The notes: generated by a model from the letters alone, not told the origin. A stretch of DNA of 64,000 nucleotides from DASUPK01 sp963801055 (GCA_963801055.1 CAWDDE010000008.1:124001-188000), one strand, 5' to 3'. Shown: positions 53,622 to 62,831, counted from the first letter of the stretch. Translations and numbers: made by a program.

Positions 53622-54906
53622 ATGGCAAAGCTCTTCACGACTCTCTGGACCACGCATCGTGCCGCGACGATCGCCGTGACAGTTGGCCTGGTCGCGGCAA
53701 TCGGCGTCGGCGGCTGGCTGGTGCTGCGGAATCCCGGCAGCTCTGAGGAGACGACCACCTCGGCCCCGGCTCCGCCACCGGCCCCGGCCGCGCCGCAGAC
53801 GACCGACTGGCCCACCTACGGGCTGGATGCGGCGCGAGCCCGGTACATGCCGACGCGCAGGGTCAGGCCGCCCTACAAGGTGGCCTGGACCTATGACGCC
53901 CGGCACCTGATGGAGTACTCGCCGATCGTCGTCGGCGACACCCTGTATGGGATCGACAACAACGGCGAGGCCTTCGCGCTCAATACGCGCAACGGCAAGC
54001 AGCGCTGGCGCCGCGACGTCGCCACCCTGAACGCCTCAGCGCCGACCTACAGCGACGGCCGGCTCTACGTCTCCAACCTGGAGCCCGGGCAGGTCCAGGC
54101 ACTCAAGGCGAGGAACGGAAAGGTCGCCTGGCACAACTCCCTTCCGGGACGGACGGAGTCCTCCCCGCTCGTCGTCGGAGACGAGGTGATCGCGGGGTGC
54201 GAGTGCGCTTCCGTCTACGCCTTCGACAAGCGCAGCGGCAAGCAGCTCTGGAGCACCCCCGTCGGCGGCGCAGTCAAGGCGTCGCCCGCGTTCAGCAACG
54301 GGGTTGTCTACGTCGGCGACTACGGCGGCGAGATGACGGCGATCCGAGCCTCGAACGGGCAGGTGAAGTGGCAGACGAGCGTCGGCAACCGCGATCTACG
54401 GGACCGCGACGGTGGCCTTTGGCCACGTCTACGCCGGCGATCTCGGGGGCGGCTTCCACGCCTTCGACGAGGACACCGGCAGCCTCTCCTGGTCGAGCTC
54501 CACCGGTGGCTACGTCTACAGCGCCGCGGCGGCCGCGAAGACTCACGACACGCCGCCCACCGTCTACTTCGGCTCTTATGACGGAACCGTCTACGCGCTC
54601 AACGCCCGCACCGGCAGCCAGCGCTGGTCCGAGTTTGCGAACGGCCCGGTCTCAGGAGCGGGCAGCGTGGTGGGCGACATCTTCTACGTCGGCGATCTGA
54701 AGACGACGCAGACCTTCGGCTTCCGCGCGTCAGACGGCAAGGAGGTCTTCGCCTCCCTCGATGGCGCCTACAACCCGGTGATCTCCGACGGCCAGAAGCT
54801 CTACATGACGGGCTACCGGGTGATCTACGCCCTCAAGCCGGCGAAGGGCCGATCGGAGAACGGCTTCGTGTTGCGCGGCAAGAAAAAAGCACACGTTGCC
54901 GCGTGA
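53622..54906 (+). CDS. Membrane-anchored PQQ-type beta-propeller protein
   Basis: ATG 53622. N-terminal anchor TIAVTVGLVAAIGVGGWLVL, a Pro/Ala linker, then repeated propeller blades: YSPIVVGDTLYGIDNNGEAF, ALNTRNGKQRWRRDV, RLYVSNLEPGQVQALKARNG, VYAFDKRSGKQLWSTPVGGA, VYVGDYGGEMTAIRASNGQV. After a two-base deletion near 54392 come VYAGDLGGGFHAFDEDTGSL, VYFGSYDGTVYALNARTGSQ, RWSEFANG. The repeat A-x-D/N-x-x-[TN]-G-x-x-x-W is that of PQQ/BamB-like propellers. No catalytic site is visible; a role as extracytoplasmic scaffold is likely. 427 residues. Confidence 0.85.
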
Positions 54907-54929
54907 CGGCTTCGCCATCAGATCGCGGC
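54905..54929. repeat. 25-bp exact repeat, copy 2
   Basis: Identical to 51677-51701, same orientation. It begins at the stop codon of the beta-propeller gene and fills the 35-bp gap to the convergent rsmI stop. Confidence 0.65.
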
Positions 54930-54941
54930 CACGAGGGGCCG

Positions 54942-55763
54942 CTACCTGCGCGGATCTCGCCCGGTGATCCCGCGATAGAGGTCGTTGGCCGGCACGCCGG
55001 TGAGGGCGGAGACGACGCTTGCCGCGGCACGGGGCCGAGCCCCGGCGCGGATCAGGCCTCGCAGCGCGTCCGTGGCAAAGCCGATGTCCGCCGTGCCGCG
55101 CTCCGCCGCGGGGCCGATCACGACCACGATCTCGCCGCGGGCCTCGTCCCGGAAGCGCCGGGAGAGCTCGCCCAGGGTGCCGCGCGCGATCTCCTCGTGC
55201 AGCTTGGTGAGCTCTCGGCAAACCGCGGCCGGGCGGTCGGGCGCCAGCTGTGCGAGTGCCCGCAACGACTCGGGGAGGCGGCGCGGCGACTCGAAGGCGA
55301 TCAGCGTCTCGGTCGACTGCAGGACCCGCTCGAGCTCGCCGGTGCGCCGCGGCAGAAAGCCCTGGAAGCGAAAGCGGTGAGTCGGGAGACCGGAGGCGAC
55401 CAGGGCGGTGAGAATCGAGGAGGGACCGGGCAGGACCTCGAGATCGAGGTCGCGGTCGATGCAGGCCCGGATCAGCCGGTAGCCAGGGTCCGAGATGGCC
55501 GGCGTGCCCGCGTCGGAGACGAGCGCGACGTTGTCCCCGCGCTCGATCCGCTGAGTCAGCTCCCGCGCGCGCTCGGCCTCGTTGCCCTCGTGGTAGGAGA
55601 TCAGCCGCAGAGCCTGGATCTCGAGCCGCTCGAGCAACAACCCGGTGCGCCGGGTGTCCTCGCAGGCGATCACGTCGGCCTCGTACAGAGCGCGGCGGGT
55701 GCGCAACGTGATGTCCTCGAGATTCCCGATCGGGGTCGGGCAGACCACGAGCTTGCCGGGCAT
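54942..55763 (-). CDS. rsmI: 16S rRNA (cytidine1402-2'-O)-methyltransferase RsmI
   Basis: A 273-residue intact frame from ATG 55763. LVVCPTPIGNLEDITLRTRR, ALYEADVIACEDTRRTGLLL, ISYHEGNEAERARELTQRIE, GDNVALVSDAGTPAISDPGY, RLIRACIDRDLDLEVLPGPS and FQGFLPRRTGELERVL are all diagnostic of the tetrapyrrole-methylase-like RsmI. It methylates the ribose of C1402 with SAM. Confidence 0.96.
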   Translation of the reverse strand: MPGKLVVCPTPIGNLEDITLRTRRALYEADVIACEDTRRTGLLLERLEIQALRLISYHEGNEAERARELTQRIERGDNVALVSDAGTPAISDPGYRLIRACIDRDLDLEVLPGPSSILTALVASGLPTHRFRFQGFLPRRTGELERVLQSTETLIAFESPRRLPESLRALAQLAPDRPAAVCRELTKLHEEIARGTLGELSRRFRDEARGEIVVVIGPAAERGTADIGFATDALRGLIRAGARPRAAASVVSALTGVPANDLYRGITGRDPRR

Positions 55764-55812
55764 CAGATGGCCGTCATCCCGGCGTGCACAGTCGCGGCGG
55801 TGCCCATCTAAC

Positions 55813-56769
55813 TCAACTCTCCTTGCCGAGCTCGATCAGGGCCATGGCCGCAGCTCCGATCATGCCCGCCTCGGGTCCGAGCTCGGCCAGCCTCACGGGC
55901 GTCTGGTTCTGCGGCGGCAGCGCCCGGGCGCGAAGCTCCTCCCGGGCCGGATCGAGAAGAAGATTGCCGACCGCCAAGACCCCGCCGCCGATCACGAACA
56001 CGTCCGGGTCGAAGATGTTGGCCAGGCTGCAGAGGGCGACGCCGAGGTGTCTGCCGGCCTCCGCCACCACCTCGCGGGCGGGACCATCCCCGGCCAGCGC
56101 GAGCTCGGTCACCGTGCGCCCTACGATCGGGCCATCGGCGAGCGCCTTGCCCAGCGCCGAGTCGGGGTCGCGCTCGGCGGCCGCCTTTCCCGCCTTGGCG
56201 ATCGCGGTGCCGGAGGCAAGCGACTCCACGCAGCCATGGTTGGGGCAGTTGCCCTGACAGGGCGGGCCATCCTCCTCGATCACGATGTGTCCTAGCTCCG
56301 CTGCCGCCCCGGTCGACCCGCGGAACACCTCGCCGTTGAGGATCAGCCCCCCGCCGATGCCGGTGCCGACCGTGAGCATCACCACGTTTCGAGCGCCGCG
56401 GCCCGCGCCGTAGAGGAACTCGGCCAGGGCCGCGAGGTTGGCGTCGTTGTCGATGAACACCGGTAAGCCGAGCCGCTTCCGCATCTCGTCACGTATCGGA
56501 ACGTCGGTGATGTCGAGGTTGACGGCATGGATGGCCACACCGCGCTGCCGGTCGATCGTCGCGGGGATGCCGAGCCCGGCGGCGCGCACGTTGGGCCGCG
56601 CCGCCTTGGCCTCCTGCAGCTCGGCGGCGAGGTCCTCGACGAGCCTGTCCTCGCTCAGCCCAATCGAGGACTCCGTGCCCTTGTAGTGGATCTGCTGCTC
56701 GGAATCGACGACCCCGACGAGCATCTTTGTGCCGCCCAGGTCAACGCCGATCGCTTCGCGAGTGCTCAA
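55813..56769 (-). CDS. glk: ROK-family glucokinase
   Basis: A 318-residue intact frame from ATG 56769. ATP phosphate loop AIGVDLGGTKMLVGVVDSEQ; AAGLGIPATIDRQRGVAIHA; substrate region LPVFIDNDANLAALAEFLYG (catalytic Asp); VVMLTVGTGIGGGLILNGEV; the ROK zinc motif GHIVIEEDG...CQGNCPNHGCVESLASG; VFVIGGGVLAVGNLLL. The length and motifs fit a glucokinase; another hexose or N-acetyl-mannosamine is possible. It is divergent from the LCP gene with 45 bp between. Confidence 0.9.
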   Translation of the reverse strand: MSTREAIGVDLGGTKMLVGVVDSEQQIHYKGTESSIGLSEDRLVEDLAAELQEAKAARPNVRAAGLGIPATIDRQRGVAIHAVNLDITDVPIRDEMRKRLGLPVFIDNDANLAALAEFLYGAGRGARNVVMLTVGTGIGGGLILNGEVFRGSTGAAAELGHIVIEEDGPPCQGNCPNHGCVESLASGTAIAKAGKAAAERDPDSALGKALADGPIVGRTVTELALAGDGPAREVVAEAGRHLGVALCSLANIFDPDVFVIGGGVLAVGNLLLDPAREELRARALPPQNQTPVRLAELGPEAGMIGAAAMALIELGKES

Positions 56770-56814
56770 CGGCGGGAGGGGTCCGGCGGCGGCATGCGTA
56801 AGTATTGATATCCC

Positions 56815-58173
56815 ATGTCTCCGCAGGGAGATGATCGGCCGCCGAGGCGGTCCGGGGGCTCCGAGGGTCGCGGGAAGCCGGAAAAACCCAATCAGCCCGG
56901 CGACTCCGGGGGCTCAGGCAAGCCCGGAGGCGGGGAGAAGCCCGAGTACAAGATCTACGGCCGGGGCGGCCGGTCGGGTCAGAAACGGCCCCCGCCTCAG
57001 GGCAAGAAGCCCGACGAGCGGCGGGAGAAGCCGCCTTACCGGGTGTACCGCTCGCGGCCCAGCCTGCGCGATCGGATCCGCAAGCCGAGCCTCGCGAGCC
57101 TGCGGACCGGGACCGCGGAGGGCGGCTGGCGAGGCAGGCTCTCCCGCCTGGTGGGCGGCAAGCGGCCCTGGCTCCGCTGGGTCCTGATCGTCGTGGTGGG
57201 CTGGCTGCTGCTCAGCTTCGTCACCTTCGCGATCTCGGCACAGATCCAGAAGGGCAAGCTGCCGCAGTCGGCCAAGGACGCGCTCGAGGGCGGCCCGGCC
57301 GTGCTGGCCGGACAGAACATCCTCATCCTGGGCGGCGATCGCCGGGGCAAGACCCAGCACAACGCCAGCGGGAGCGAGGGTCAGGGCCCGCCGCGGGCGG
57401 ACACGATCATGGTCCTGCACGCGTCCCTCACCTCGTTCCGCAAGCTCTCGATCCCGCGCGACAGCTACGCCGCGATCCCCGACTGCGGCCAGCAGAAGAT
57501 CAACGCCTCGCTCGCCTGCAACACGAGCAGCCCCAACGGCAACCCCGCCTCGACGATCAAGACGGTCGAGAATTTCCTCGGCATCGACATCAACCACATC
57601 GTGATCGTCAACTTCGACGGCTTCGCCGACTTCATCAACACGCTCGGCGGGGTGAACATCGACGTGCCGGGGAACCCGGACAAGAAGGGGGCCGTCGTCT
57701 GCGGCGACGTCGACGGCGGCAAGGATCAGGGCGGCGTCTCCCTCAAGCTGCCCCCGGGAGAGGTCACGCTGCAGGGCGACAAGGCGCTCGCCTACGCACG
57801 GCTGCGCCACAACAACTGCGACCCGTCCGAGGACGATCGCGACCGGGCCGCCCGCCAGCAGCAGGTACTGGACGGGATCAAGGGACGCCTGACCAGCATC
57901 ACCCGCTTCCCGTACAACTTCATCAAGGGCCCCTTCATCGGCTGGGATGCCCCGAAGGCCTTCATCAGCGACATGGGCGGCTTCACCCTCCCCCAGGTCG
58001 CGATCGCGGCGATCCTGGGCGGCAGTGGCGAGACCAACGTCCTCGGCGGCAACAAGGCCGCCATCTCCTCCGGCCCTGGCGGGAGTCTGCAGATCCCGGA
58101 GAGCGAGTGCGTGGACGCGGTCAATGAGCTGACTGGCGACGACCCGCCGCACGACGCTGAGTGCTCGCCCTGA
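56815..58173 (+). CDS. LytR-CpsA-Psr (LCP) family cell-wall polymer ligase
   Basis: A 452-residue intact frame from ATG 56815. A long disordered, basic, Gly/Pro/Lys-rich cytosolic N terminus (about 120 residues), one membrane helix (WVLIVVVGWLLLSFVTFAIS), then the LCP domain: NILILGGDRRGKTQ, PRADTIMVLHASLTSFRKLS, IPRDSYAAIPDCGQQKINAS (catalytic Arg/Asp), FLGIDINHIVIVNFDGFADF, INTLGGVNIDVPG, GDKALAYARLRHNNCDPSED, DRDRAARQQQVLDGIKGRL. It attaches lipid-linked glycopolymers to peptidoglycan. A link to the GT-C array at 18-27 kb is plausible but not shown. Confidence 0.92.
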   Translation: MSPQGDDRPPRRSGGSEGRGKPEKPNQPGDSGGSGKPGGGEKPEYKIYGRGGRSGQKRPPPQGKKPDERREKPPYRVYRSRPSLRDRIRKPSLASLRTGTAEGGWRGRLSRLVGGKRPWLRWVLIVVVGWLLLSFVTFAISAQIQKGKLPQSAKDALEGGPAVLAGQNILILGGDRRGKTQHNASGSEGQGPPRADTIMVLHASLTSFRKLSIPRDSYAAIPDCGQQKINASLACNTSSPNGNPASTIKTVENFLGIDINHIVIVNFDGFADFINTLGGVNIDVPGNPDKKGAVVCGDVDGGKDQGGVSLKLPPGEVTLQGDKALAYARLRHNNCDPSEDDRDRAARQQQVLDGIKGRLTSITRFPYNFIKGPFIGWDAPKAFISDMGGFTLPQVAIAAILGGSGETNVLGGNKAAISSGPGGSLQIPESECVDAVNELTGDDPPHDAECSP

Positions 58174-58184
58174 ACTAAACGGGT

Positions 58185-58208
58185 TGCTCGTCGCTTCGCG
58201 ACGGAGCA
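58185..58208. terminator. Hairpin between convergent LCP and FmdB-like genes
   Basis: TGCTCGTCGC, loop TTC, GCGACGGAGCA: a 10-bp stem with one bulged G. It sits in the 47-bp gap between two convergent stops and has no T-run on either side. Likely a bidirectional terminator. Confidence 0.55.
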
Positions 58209-58220
58209 CCCTCGCATCAA

Positions 58221-58538
58221 CTAGTCGGAGCTCTTGCTCGTCTTCGCCGCGTCGCCGCCGTTCGAGCTCGACTTCTTCGATTCCGAGCCGGACGACTCCG
58301 AGCCGGAGCCGCCGGAGTCACTCGAGCTCGAGTCGGAGTCCTTCCCCGCCCCCGCCTTCGCCTTGTCTGCGTAATCGGTCGAGTAGAAGCCAGAACCCTT
58401 GAAGTGCACCGCGACCGGATGGAAGACCCGCTCGACCGGGGCGCCGCATACCTCGCAGGTCTCGACCGGATCGTCGGACATGCTCTGGATCACCTCGAAG
58501 GTGTGTCCGTTCAGGCAGCGGTACTCGTAGATCGGCAT
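58221..58538 (-). CDS. FmdB-type zinc-ribbon protein
   Basis: ATG 58538, 105 residues. MPIYEYRCLNGHTFEVIQSM, SDDPVETCEVCGAPVERVFH is the FmdB/CxxC_CxxC_SSSS zinc ribbon, here C-x-x-x-H...CxxC. The phrase KGSGFYSTDYADKAK is also family-typical. The C terminus is a Ser/Asp/Gly-rich tail (DSSSSDSGGSGSESSGSES). Role unknown; often a small regulatory or structural protein. Confidence 0.88.
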   Translation of the reverse strand: MPIYEYRCLNGHTFEVIQSMSDDPVETCEVCGAPVERVFHPVAVHFKGSGFYSTDYADKAKAGAGKDSDSSSSDSGGSGSESSGSESKKSSSNGGDAAKTSKSSD

Positions 58539-58607
58539 CGGGAGACGAGAGGGTAGTGCGCGGCGCTCGGGGCCGCGCATGCGAGCCGCCGTCTAGGCTC
58601 CCTCCTG

Positions 58608-59978
58608 ATGGCTGAGGTCACCCTCGAGGAGATCGTCGCGCTCTGCAAGCGGCGCGGATTCATCTTCCCAGCGTCCGAGATCTACGGCGGATTTGCCAAC
58701 ACCTACGACTACGGGCACTACGGCGTCCTGCTCAAGAACAACGTCAAGAACGAGTGGTGGCGGGCGATGCTGCAGGAACGCGACGACATCGTCGCACTCG
58801 ACTCGGCGATCATTCAGCACCCCAAGGTCTGGGAGGCGTCGGGCCACCTCGCCGGCTTCACCGACCCGCTCGTCCAGTGCCTCGGGGAGTGCAAGCGGCG
58901 CTGGCGCGAGGACGACCTGCGCTCAGAGCAGCTCGGCGATGAGAACGCCGAGGGCGAGATCCGCTGCCCGGTCTGCGGCGGCGAGCTCTCGGAGCCGCGC
59001 CAGTTCAACCTGATGTTCGAGACCTACGCCGGCCCCGTCCAGGACGAGGCGCACAAGGTCTACCTGCGGCCCGAGACCGCGCAGGGGATCTTCATCAACT
59101 TCAAGAACGTCCTGCAGTTCTCGCGGAAGAAACCGCCCTTTGGGATCGCCCAGATCGGCAAGTCGTTCCGCAACGAGATCACCCCCGGCAACTTCATCTT
59201 CCGCACCCGCGAGTTCGAGCAGATGGAGATGGAGTTCTTCGTCCCGCCGCCGGACGTCGGCGAGTGGCACGAGTACTGGATGGAGGAGCGGATGCACTGG
59301 TACACCGATCTAGGCATCCGACCGGAGAGGCTTCGCCTCCGTGCCCACGGCCCCGACGAGCTCTCCCATTACTCGACCGCGACCTCCGACGTCGAGTACC
59401 TCTTCCCGATGGGGTGGTCGGAGCTCGAGGGGATCGCCAACCGCGGCGATTTCGACCTCACCCAACACGCCAAGTTCTCCGGCGAGAAGCTCGAGTACGT
59501 CGACTCAGCCACGAGCGACCGCTACGTCCCGTACGTGGTCGAGCCGGCGGCGGGAGTCGACCGGGCGATGCTCTCGTTCATGGTCGACGCCTACGACACC
59601 GAGGAGGTCGAGGGCCGCCAGCGCACCGTGCTCCGCCTGCATCCCAGGCTGGCGCCGGTCAAGGTCGCGGTCCTGCCGTTGGTCAACAAGGACGGCCAGC
59701 CCGAGAAGGCGCGCGAGATCTACGAGGAGCTGCGCGAGCTGATGCCCGCCGAGTACGACACCGGCGGCTCGATCGGCAAGCGCTACCGCCGCCAGGACGA
59801 GATCGGAACGCCCTGGGGGGTGACCGTCGACCACCAGACCATGGACGACGACACGGTCACGCTGCGGGACCGCGACTCGCTCGAGCAGATTCGCCTCCCG
59901 ATCGCCGAGCTGGGCGACGAGCTCACCCGCCGCCTCGCCGAGCCCTGGAGCTCACCGAAGCTCGGCGCCGCGGCCTGA
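58608..59978 (+). CDS. glyS: Glycyl-tRNA synthetase, dimeric (archaeal/eukaryotic-like) type
   Basis: A 456-residue intact frame from ATG 58608. EEIVALCKRRGFIFPASEIY, GGFANTYDYGHYGVLLKNNV, class II motif 2 FRNEITPGNFIFRTREFEQM, YLRPETAQGIFINFKNVLQF, motif 3 GVDRAMLSFMVDAYDTEEVE, and the anticodon-binding domain (VAVLPLVNKDGQPEKAREIY). A short zinc-like insert CPVCGGELSEPRQF is present. The alpha2 form is usual in actinobacteria. It charges tRNA-Gly. Confidence 0.97.
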   Translation: MAEVTLEEIVALCKRRGFIFPASEIYGGFANTYDYGHYGVLLKNNVKNEWWRAMLQERDDIVALDSAIIQHPKVWEASGHLAGFTDPLVQCLGECKRRWREDDLRSEQLGDENAEGEIRCPVCGGELSEPRQFNLMFETYAGPVQDEAHKVYLRPETAQGIFINFKNVLQFSRKKPPFGIAQIGKSFRNEITPGNFIFRTREFEQMEMEFFVPPPDVGEWHEYWMEERMHWYTDLGIRPERLRLRAHGPDELSHYSTATSDVEYLFPMGWSELEGIANRGDFDLTQHAKFSGEKLEYVDSATSDRYVPYVVEPAAGVDRAMLSFMVDAYDTEEVEGRQRTVLRLHPRLAPVKVAVLPLVNKDGQPEKAREIYEELRELMPAEYDTGGSIGKRYRRQDEIGTPWGVTVDHQTMDDDTVTLRDRDSLEQIRLPIAELGDELTRRLAEPWSSPKLGAAA

Positions 59979-60353
59979 CGGCGCGTCGAGCGCGGCCCGC
60001 AGACCAGCGAGGTCGGGGGCCCCGAAGACCACTCGATTTTGCGTGGCGACGTAGACGAGGTCGAGGTTGACTCCGGCCCGGGCGATCCTGCGAGTCAGGT
60101 CGGCCAGCACGCCGGGGCGGTCCTCGACATCGACCACGACTACCTCGCGCTCCCGGGTCACCGCGACATGGGAAATCGCCAGCGCGTGCTTCGCGGCCTC
60201 GGCATGGGGGACCAGGATGTGAAGCTCGGCCCGCTCGCCTGGCCCGACGCACGTCGCGGCTGCGATGTTCACGCCGGCATCGCTGATCGCGGCCGCCACC
60301 CGCGCCAGCGCCCCAGGGGTGTTGTCGATGTCTATGGCGAGGTCAACCGCCAT
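59952..60353 (-). CDS. Tandem ACT-domain protein
   Basis: ATG 60353, 133 residues, intact. Two ACT domains: VDLAIDIDNTPGALARVAAA, ISDAGVNIAAATCVG and VVVVDVEDRPGVLADLTRRI, ARAGVNLDLVYVATQNRVVF. Such stand-alone pairs bind amino acids as regulators. It converges on glyS and overlaps its last 27 nt. Confidence 0.85.
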   Translation of the reverse strand: MAVDLAIDIDNTPGALARVAAAISDAGVNIAAATCVGPGERAELHILVPHAEAAKHALAISHVAVTREREVVVVDVEDRPGVLADLTRRIARAGVNLDLVYVATQNRVVFGAPDLAGLRAALDAPSGRGAELR

Positions 60354-60393
60354 CTGCCTCGTGTGCGGTCAGCCTACTCGGCAGACGGCGGGG

Positions 60394-61054
60394 CTAGCCC
60401 GACCAGCGCTGCCCCTGGCTGATCCGCTCCTGCCCAACCCAGGCGAAGTCCATCGCCGCCTGCACGACCTCCTCCTTCGGCACCTTGCGGTGGAGGTCCC
60501 ACCAGTCGGCAAGCGACTGCATCGCGCCGACCATCTGCTGGGCGATCATCTCGACGAACTGGGGGAGCTTCGGGAAGTCGAGTCCCTTTCGCTGCCGCCT
60601 CCTCGCTCATCAGCTGGACGATCGCGGCCGCGACCTCGTCGCGCAGGCGATCGAGCCGGACCGCGACATCGGGATCGCCGGCGTTCCGGAACATGATCCG
60701 CCAGGCACCGCGACGCTCCTCGACGAAGCCGAAGAAGGCCTCAACGCCGGCCCGCATCCGCGCCTCCCCGGGCTCGGCGCCGGCCACCGCCCCGCTGATC
60801 CGCTCGACGAGCTCGTGGACGTGCATCTCGAGCATCGCCACGTAGAGCTCTCGCTTGGAGGAGAAGTGCTCGTAGAGGAGGGCCTTCGAGACGCCGGCCC
60901 GATCGGCGACCGAATCGAGGGAGGTCTCGTGGTAGCCGCGGTCCGCGAAGGCCGAACGGGCTGCGTCGAGGATCGCCGCCCGGCGGTCGGCGGCGTTCAT
61001 CCGCGTCCGCAGTGGCGATGGGGCTCGCTTCCTTGTCTCTGTGACCGGTGTCAC
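60394..61054 (-). CDS. TetR/AcrR-family transcriptional regulator
   Basis: GTG 61054 (or ATG 61000, 18 codons in). DNA-binding domain AADRRAAILDAARSAFADRG, YHETSLDSVADRAGVSKALL, YEHFSSKRELYVAMLEMHVH is typical. After a one-base insertion near 60592 the ligand domain ends GLDFPKLPQFVEMIAQQMVG, SLADWWDLHRKVPKEEVVQA, AMDFAWVGQERISQGQRWSG. About 220 residues. It is divergent from the R2lox-SCP2 gene, and the 18-bp dyad at 61062-61079 lies directly between, a classical TetR arrangement. A lipid-like ligand is possible given the SCP2 domain next door (inference). Confidence 0.88.
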
Positions 61055-61061
61055 CGTACTA

Positions 61062-61079
61062 ACTGACTAGTCAGTCAGT
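61062..61079. promoter_or_regulatory. Candidate TetR operator between the regulator and the R2lox-SCP2 gene
   Basis: ACTGACTAGTCAGTCAGT has 7-bp inverted arms ACTGACT/AGTCAGT; the first 14 bp form a perfect palindrome. It lies 7 bp from the regulator's GTG and 45 bp from ATG 61125, next to a TATACG box (61083-61088). A related dyad is at 9112-9129. Confidence 0.7.
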
Positions 61080-61124
61080 TACTATACGGGAAGGCCCCGC
61101 GGAAACGAGAGACCAGGAGGAACG

Positions 61125-62418
61125 ATGTCGGTCGCGCAGCAGAGCATCGCCGAGCGGATCACCTACGACGACCTCTATCGCCGCTGGGAGGAGGGGAACT
61201 GGAAGGCGACCGAGCTCGACTTCTCGCAGGACCGCGATGGCTGGGACTCGCTCAACGAGATCCAGCGCCGCTCCGCGCTCTGGATCTACTCGATGTTCTT
61301 CTACGGCGAGGACGCGGTCGCGGACGGCCTCTCCCCCTACATCGAGGCCGCCCCCAAGGAGGAGCAGAAGTACTTCCTGGCGACCCAGCAGGTCGACGAG
61401 GCCCGGCACGCCGTCTTCTTCCACCGCTTCTTCAAGGAGGTGATCGGCGTGGAGGGCGAGCATCGCCGACGGCCTCGAGTTCACCACCTCGCAGCTCGGC
61501 TGGGGATACCGCAACGTCTTCGCCCGGCTCGAGCGGATGGTCGATGAGCTCCACCACGATCGCTCGCTCCCCAAGTTCGCTCAGGCGATCACGCTCTACC
61601 ACATGGTCATCGAGGCGACGATGGCGCAGCCCGGCGCAGCACTTCATCGAGGACTTCTTCGCCAAGGCGGGGACGATGCCGGGTTTCAGCGCGGGGATGG
61701 AGCGAGGTCTCGCGCGACGAGCAGCGCCACATCGGCTTCGGCGTCAAGGTGCTCTCCGAGCTCTTCGCCGAGCTCGGAGGAGTGCAAGGACGCCGTCGCC
61801 GAGCTCCTCCGCGAGGTCCTTCCCTACGTGACCGGCGTCTTCGTGCCGCCCGACTGGGACGAGCGCTACACAACCGAGTACGGCTTCACCCTGGAGGAGA
61901 TCTACGCGTTCGGCATGCGCTCGGTCGAGAATGAAATGGAAGGCGACGGGCTACCCACTCTCCGAGCATCCGCCCGGCGTCTACCCCTTCGACCCCGAGA
62001 TGCCGCACGAGCAGCGCGCCCAGCGCCAGATCAAGCTGCTGCGCGCGGGCGTGCTGGGCGAGCCCAACGGCAAGCCGCAGGTCGAATCCCGAGGTCGAGG
62101 AGCATCCTGTTCGACGTCGTCGCGCGCTCGGCTCGCACCGACGCGGTCGACCGCCCGGTGACGATCCAGTGGCGCTTCGAGGACGCCGAGCCCTGGCACG
62201 TGCGAATCGACAACGGCTCGACCAGCTCGGGGCCGGGGCTGGCGGACGACCCGGACGTCACGCTGCGAACGACCTGGGCCGACTGGGTCGACATCTCGAT
62301 CCGCGGCCAGGACGCCCGGCGCGCGATGCTGCGGCGGAAGCTCAAGCCGCGCGGATCGCTGCGCCAGCTGGCGCGGATGCAGAAGATCTTCCCGCCGCGG
62401 CCCGCGCCGGTCGAGTAG
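61125..62418 (+). CDS. R2lox-like ferritin-fold oxidase fused to a C-terminal SCP2 sterol-carrier domain
   Basis: ATG 61125 with AGGAGG 6 nt upstream. Ferritin part: LDFSQDRDGWDSLNEIQRRS, FFYGEDAVADGLSPYIEAAP (Glu, cross-link Val), QVDEARHAVFFHRFFKEVIG (Glu, His), TLYHMVIEATMAQPG (Tyr, Glu), SRDEQRHIGFGVKVLSELFA (Glu, His), so all six R2lox metal ligands are present. Linker: GYPLSEHPPGVYPFDPEMPH. SCP2 part (from about 62100): ILFDVVARSARTDAVDRPVT, WHVRIDNGSTSSGPGLADDP, DVTLRTTWADWVDISIRGQD. Frame changes near 61452, 61635, 61705, 61780, 61935 and 62095. The SCP2 domain may present a lipid to the oxidase (inference). Confidence 0.82.
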
Positions 62419-62420
62419 CG

Positions 62421-62794
62421 CTACTCGTCTGAGGGCTCCGGCGGGGGCTGCTTGCGGGTTGAGATCCCGCCGCCGATCCCACCCGCGTTCGGAACCTGCC
62501 GCAACAGAACCGTGAGCAGCGCCTTCCGCAGCCCCGGAACCTTCGAGGCGTCGATCGTCTGGCCCTTCTTGTCAGGGTCGATCCCGTGCTCTCGCAGCAC
62601 TTCCTCGATCTCATCCCGCTTGCCGGTGCCGCGAAGGTCGATCGTCTCGGACGAGGACCGGGCTCGGTCCAGCCGGGCTCACCCATCGAGACGCTCTGCG
62701 AGTCGTGGATCGCCGACCCCTGCACGGCCTCCTCGAACTCGGGCGTCCCGGGCTCCGGGATCGCCCGCTCGTCCTTTCTCCTCAGGAAGCCCAC
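62421..62794 (-). CDS. Hypothetical protein, about 124 residues
   Basis: GTG 62794 starts GFLRRKDERAIPEPGTPEFE, EAVQGSAIHDSQSVSMGEPG. After a frame change near 62662 it continues ETIDLRGTGKRDEIEEVLRE, HGIDPDKKGQTIDASKVPGL, RKALLTVLLRQVPNAGGIGG. No family is recognised. Its TAG lies within GAGTAGCGCTACTC (62413-62426), a perfect palindrome formed with the convergent gene's TAG. Confidence 0.6.
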
Positions 62795-62831
62795 GGCGCG
62801 ACTGTAGCGCGGGCGATGGTGGCGATCCAGA

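Noticed and set aside
56914..58209. Minus-strand open frame of about 430 codons
   Set aside because: It is the antisense of the LCP gene, which has all its conserved residues on the plus strand.
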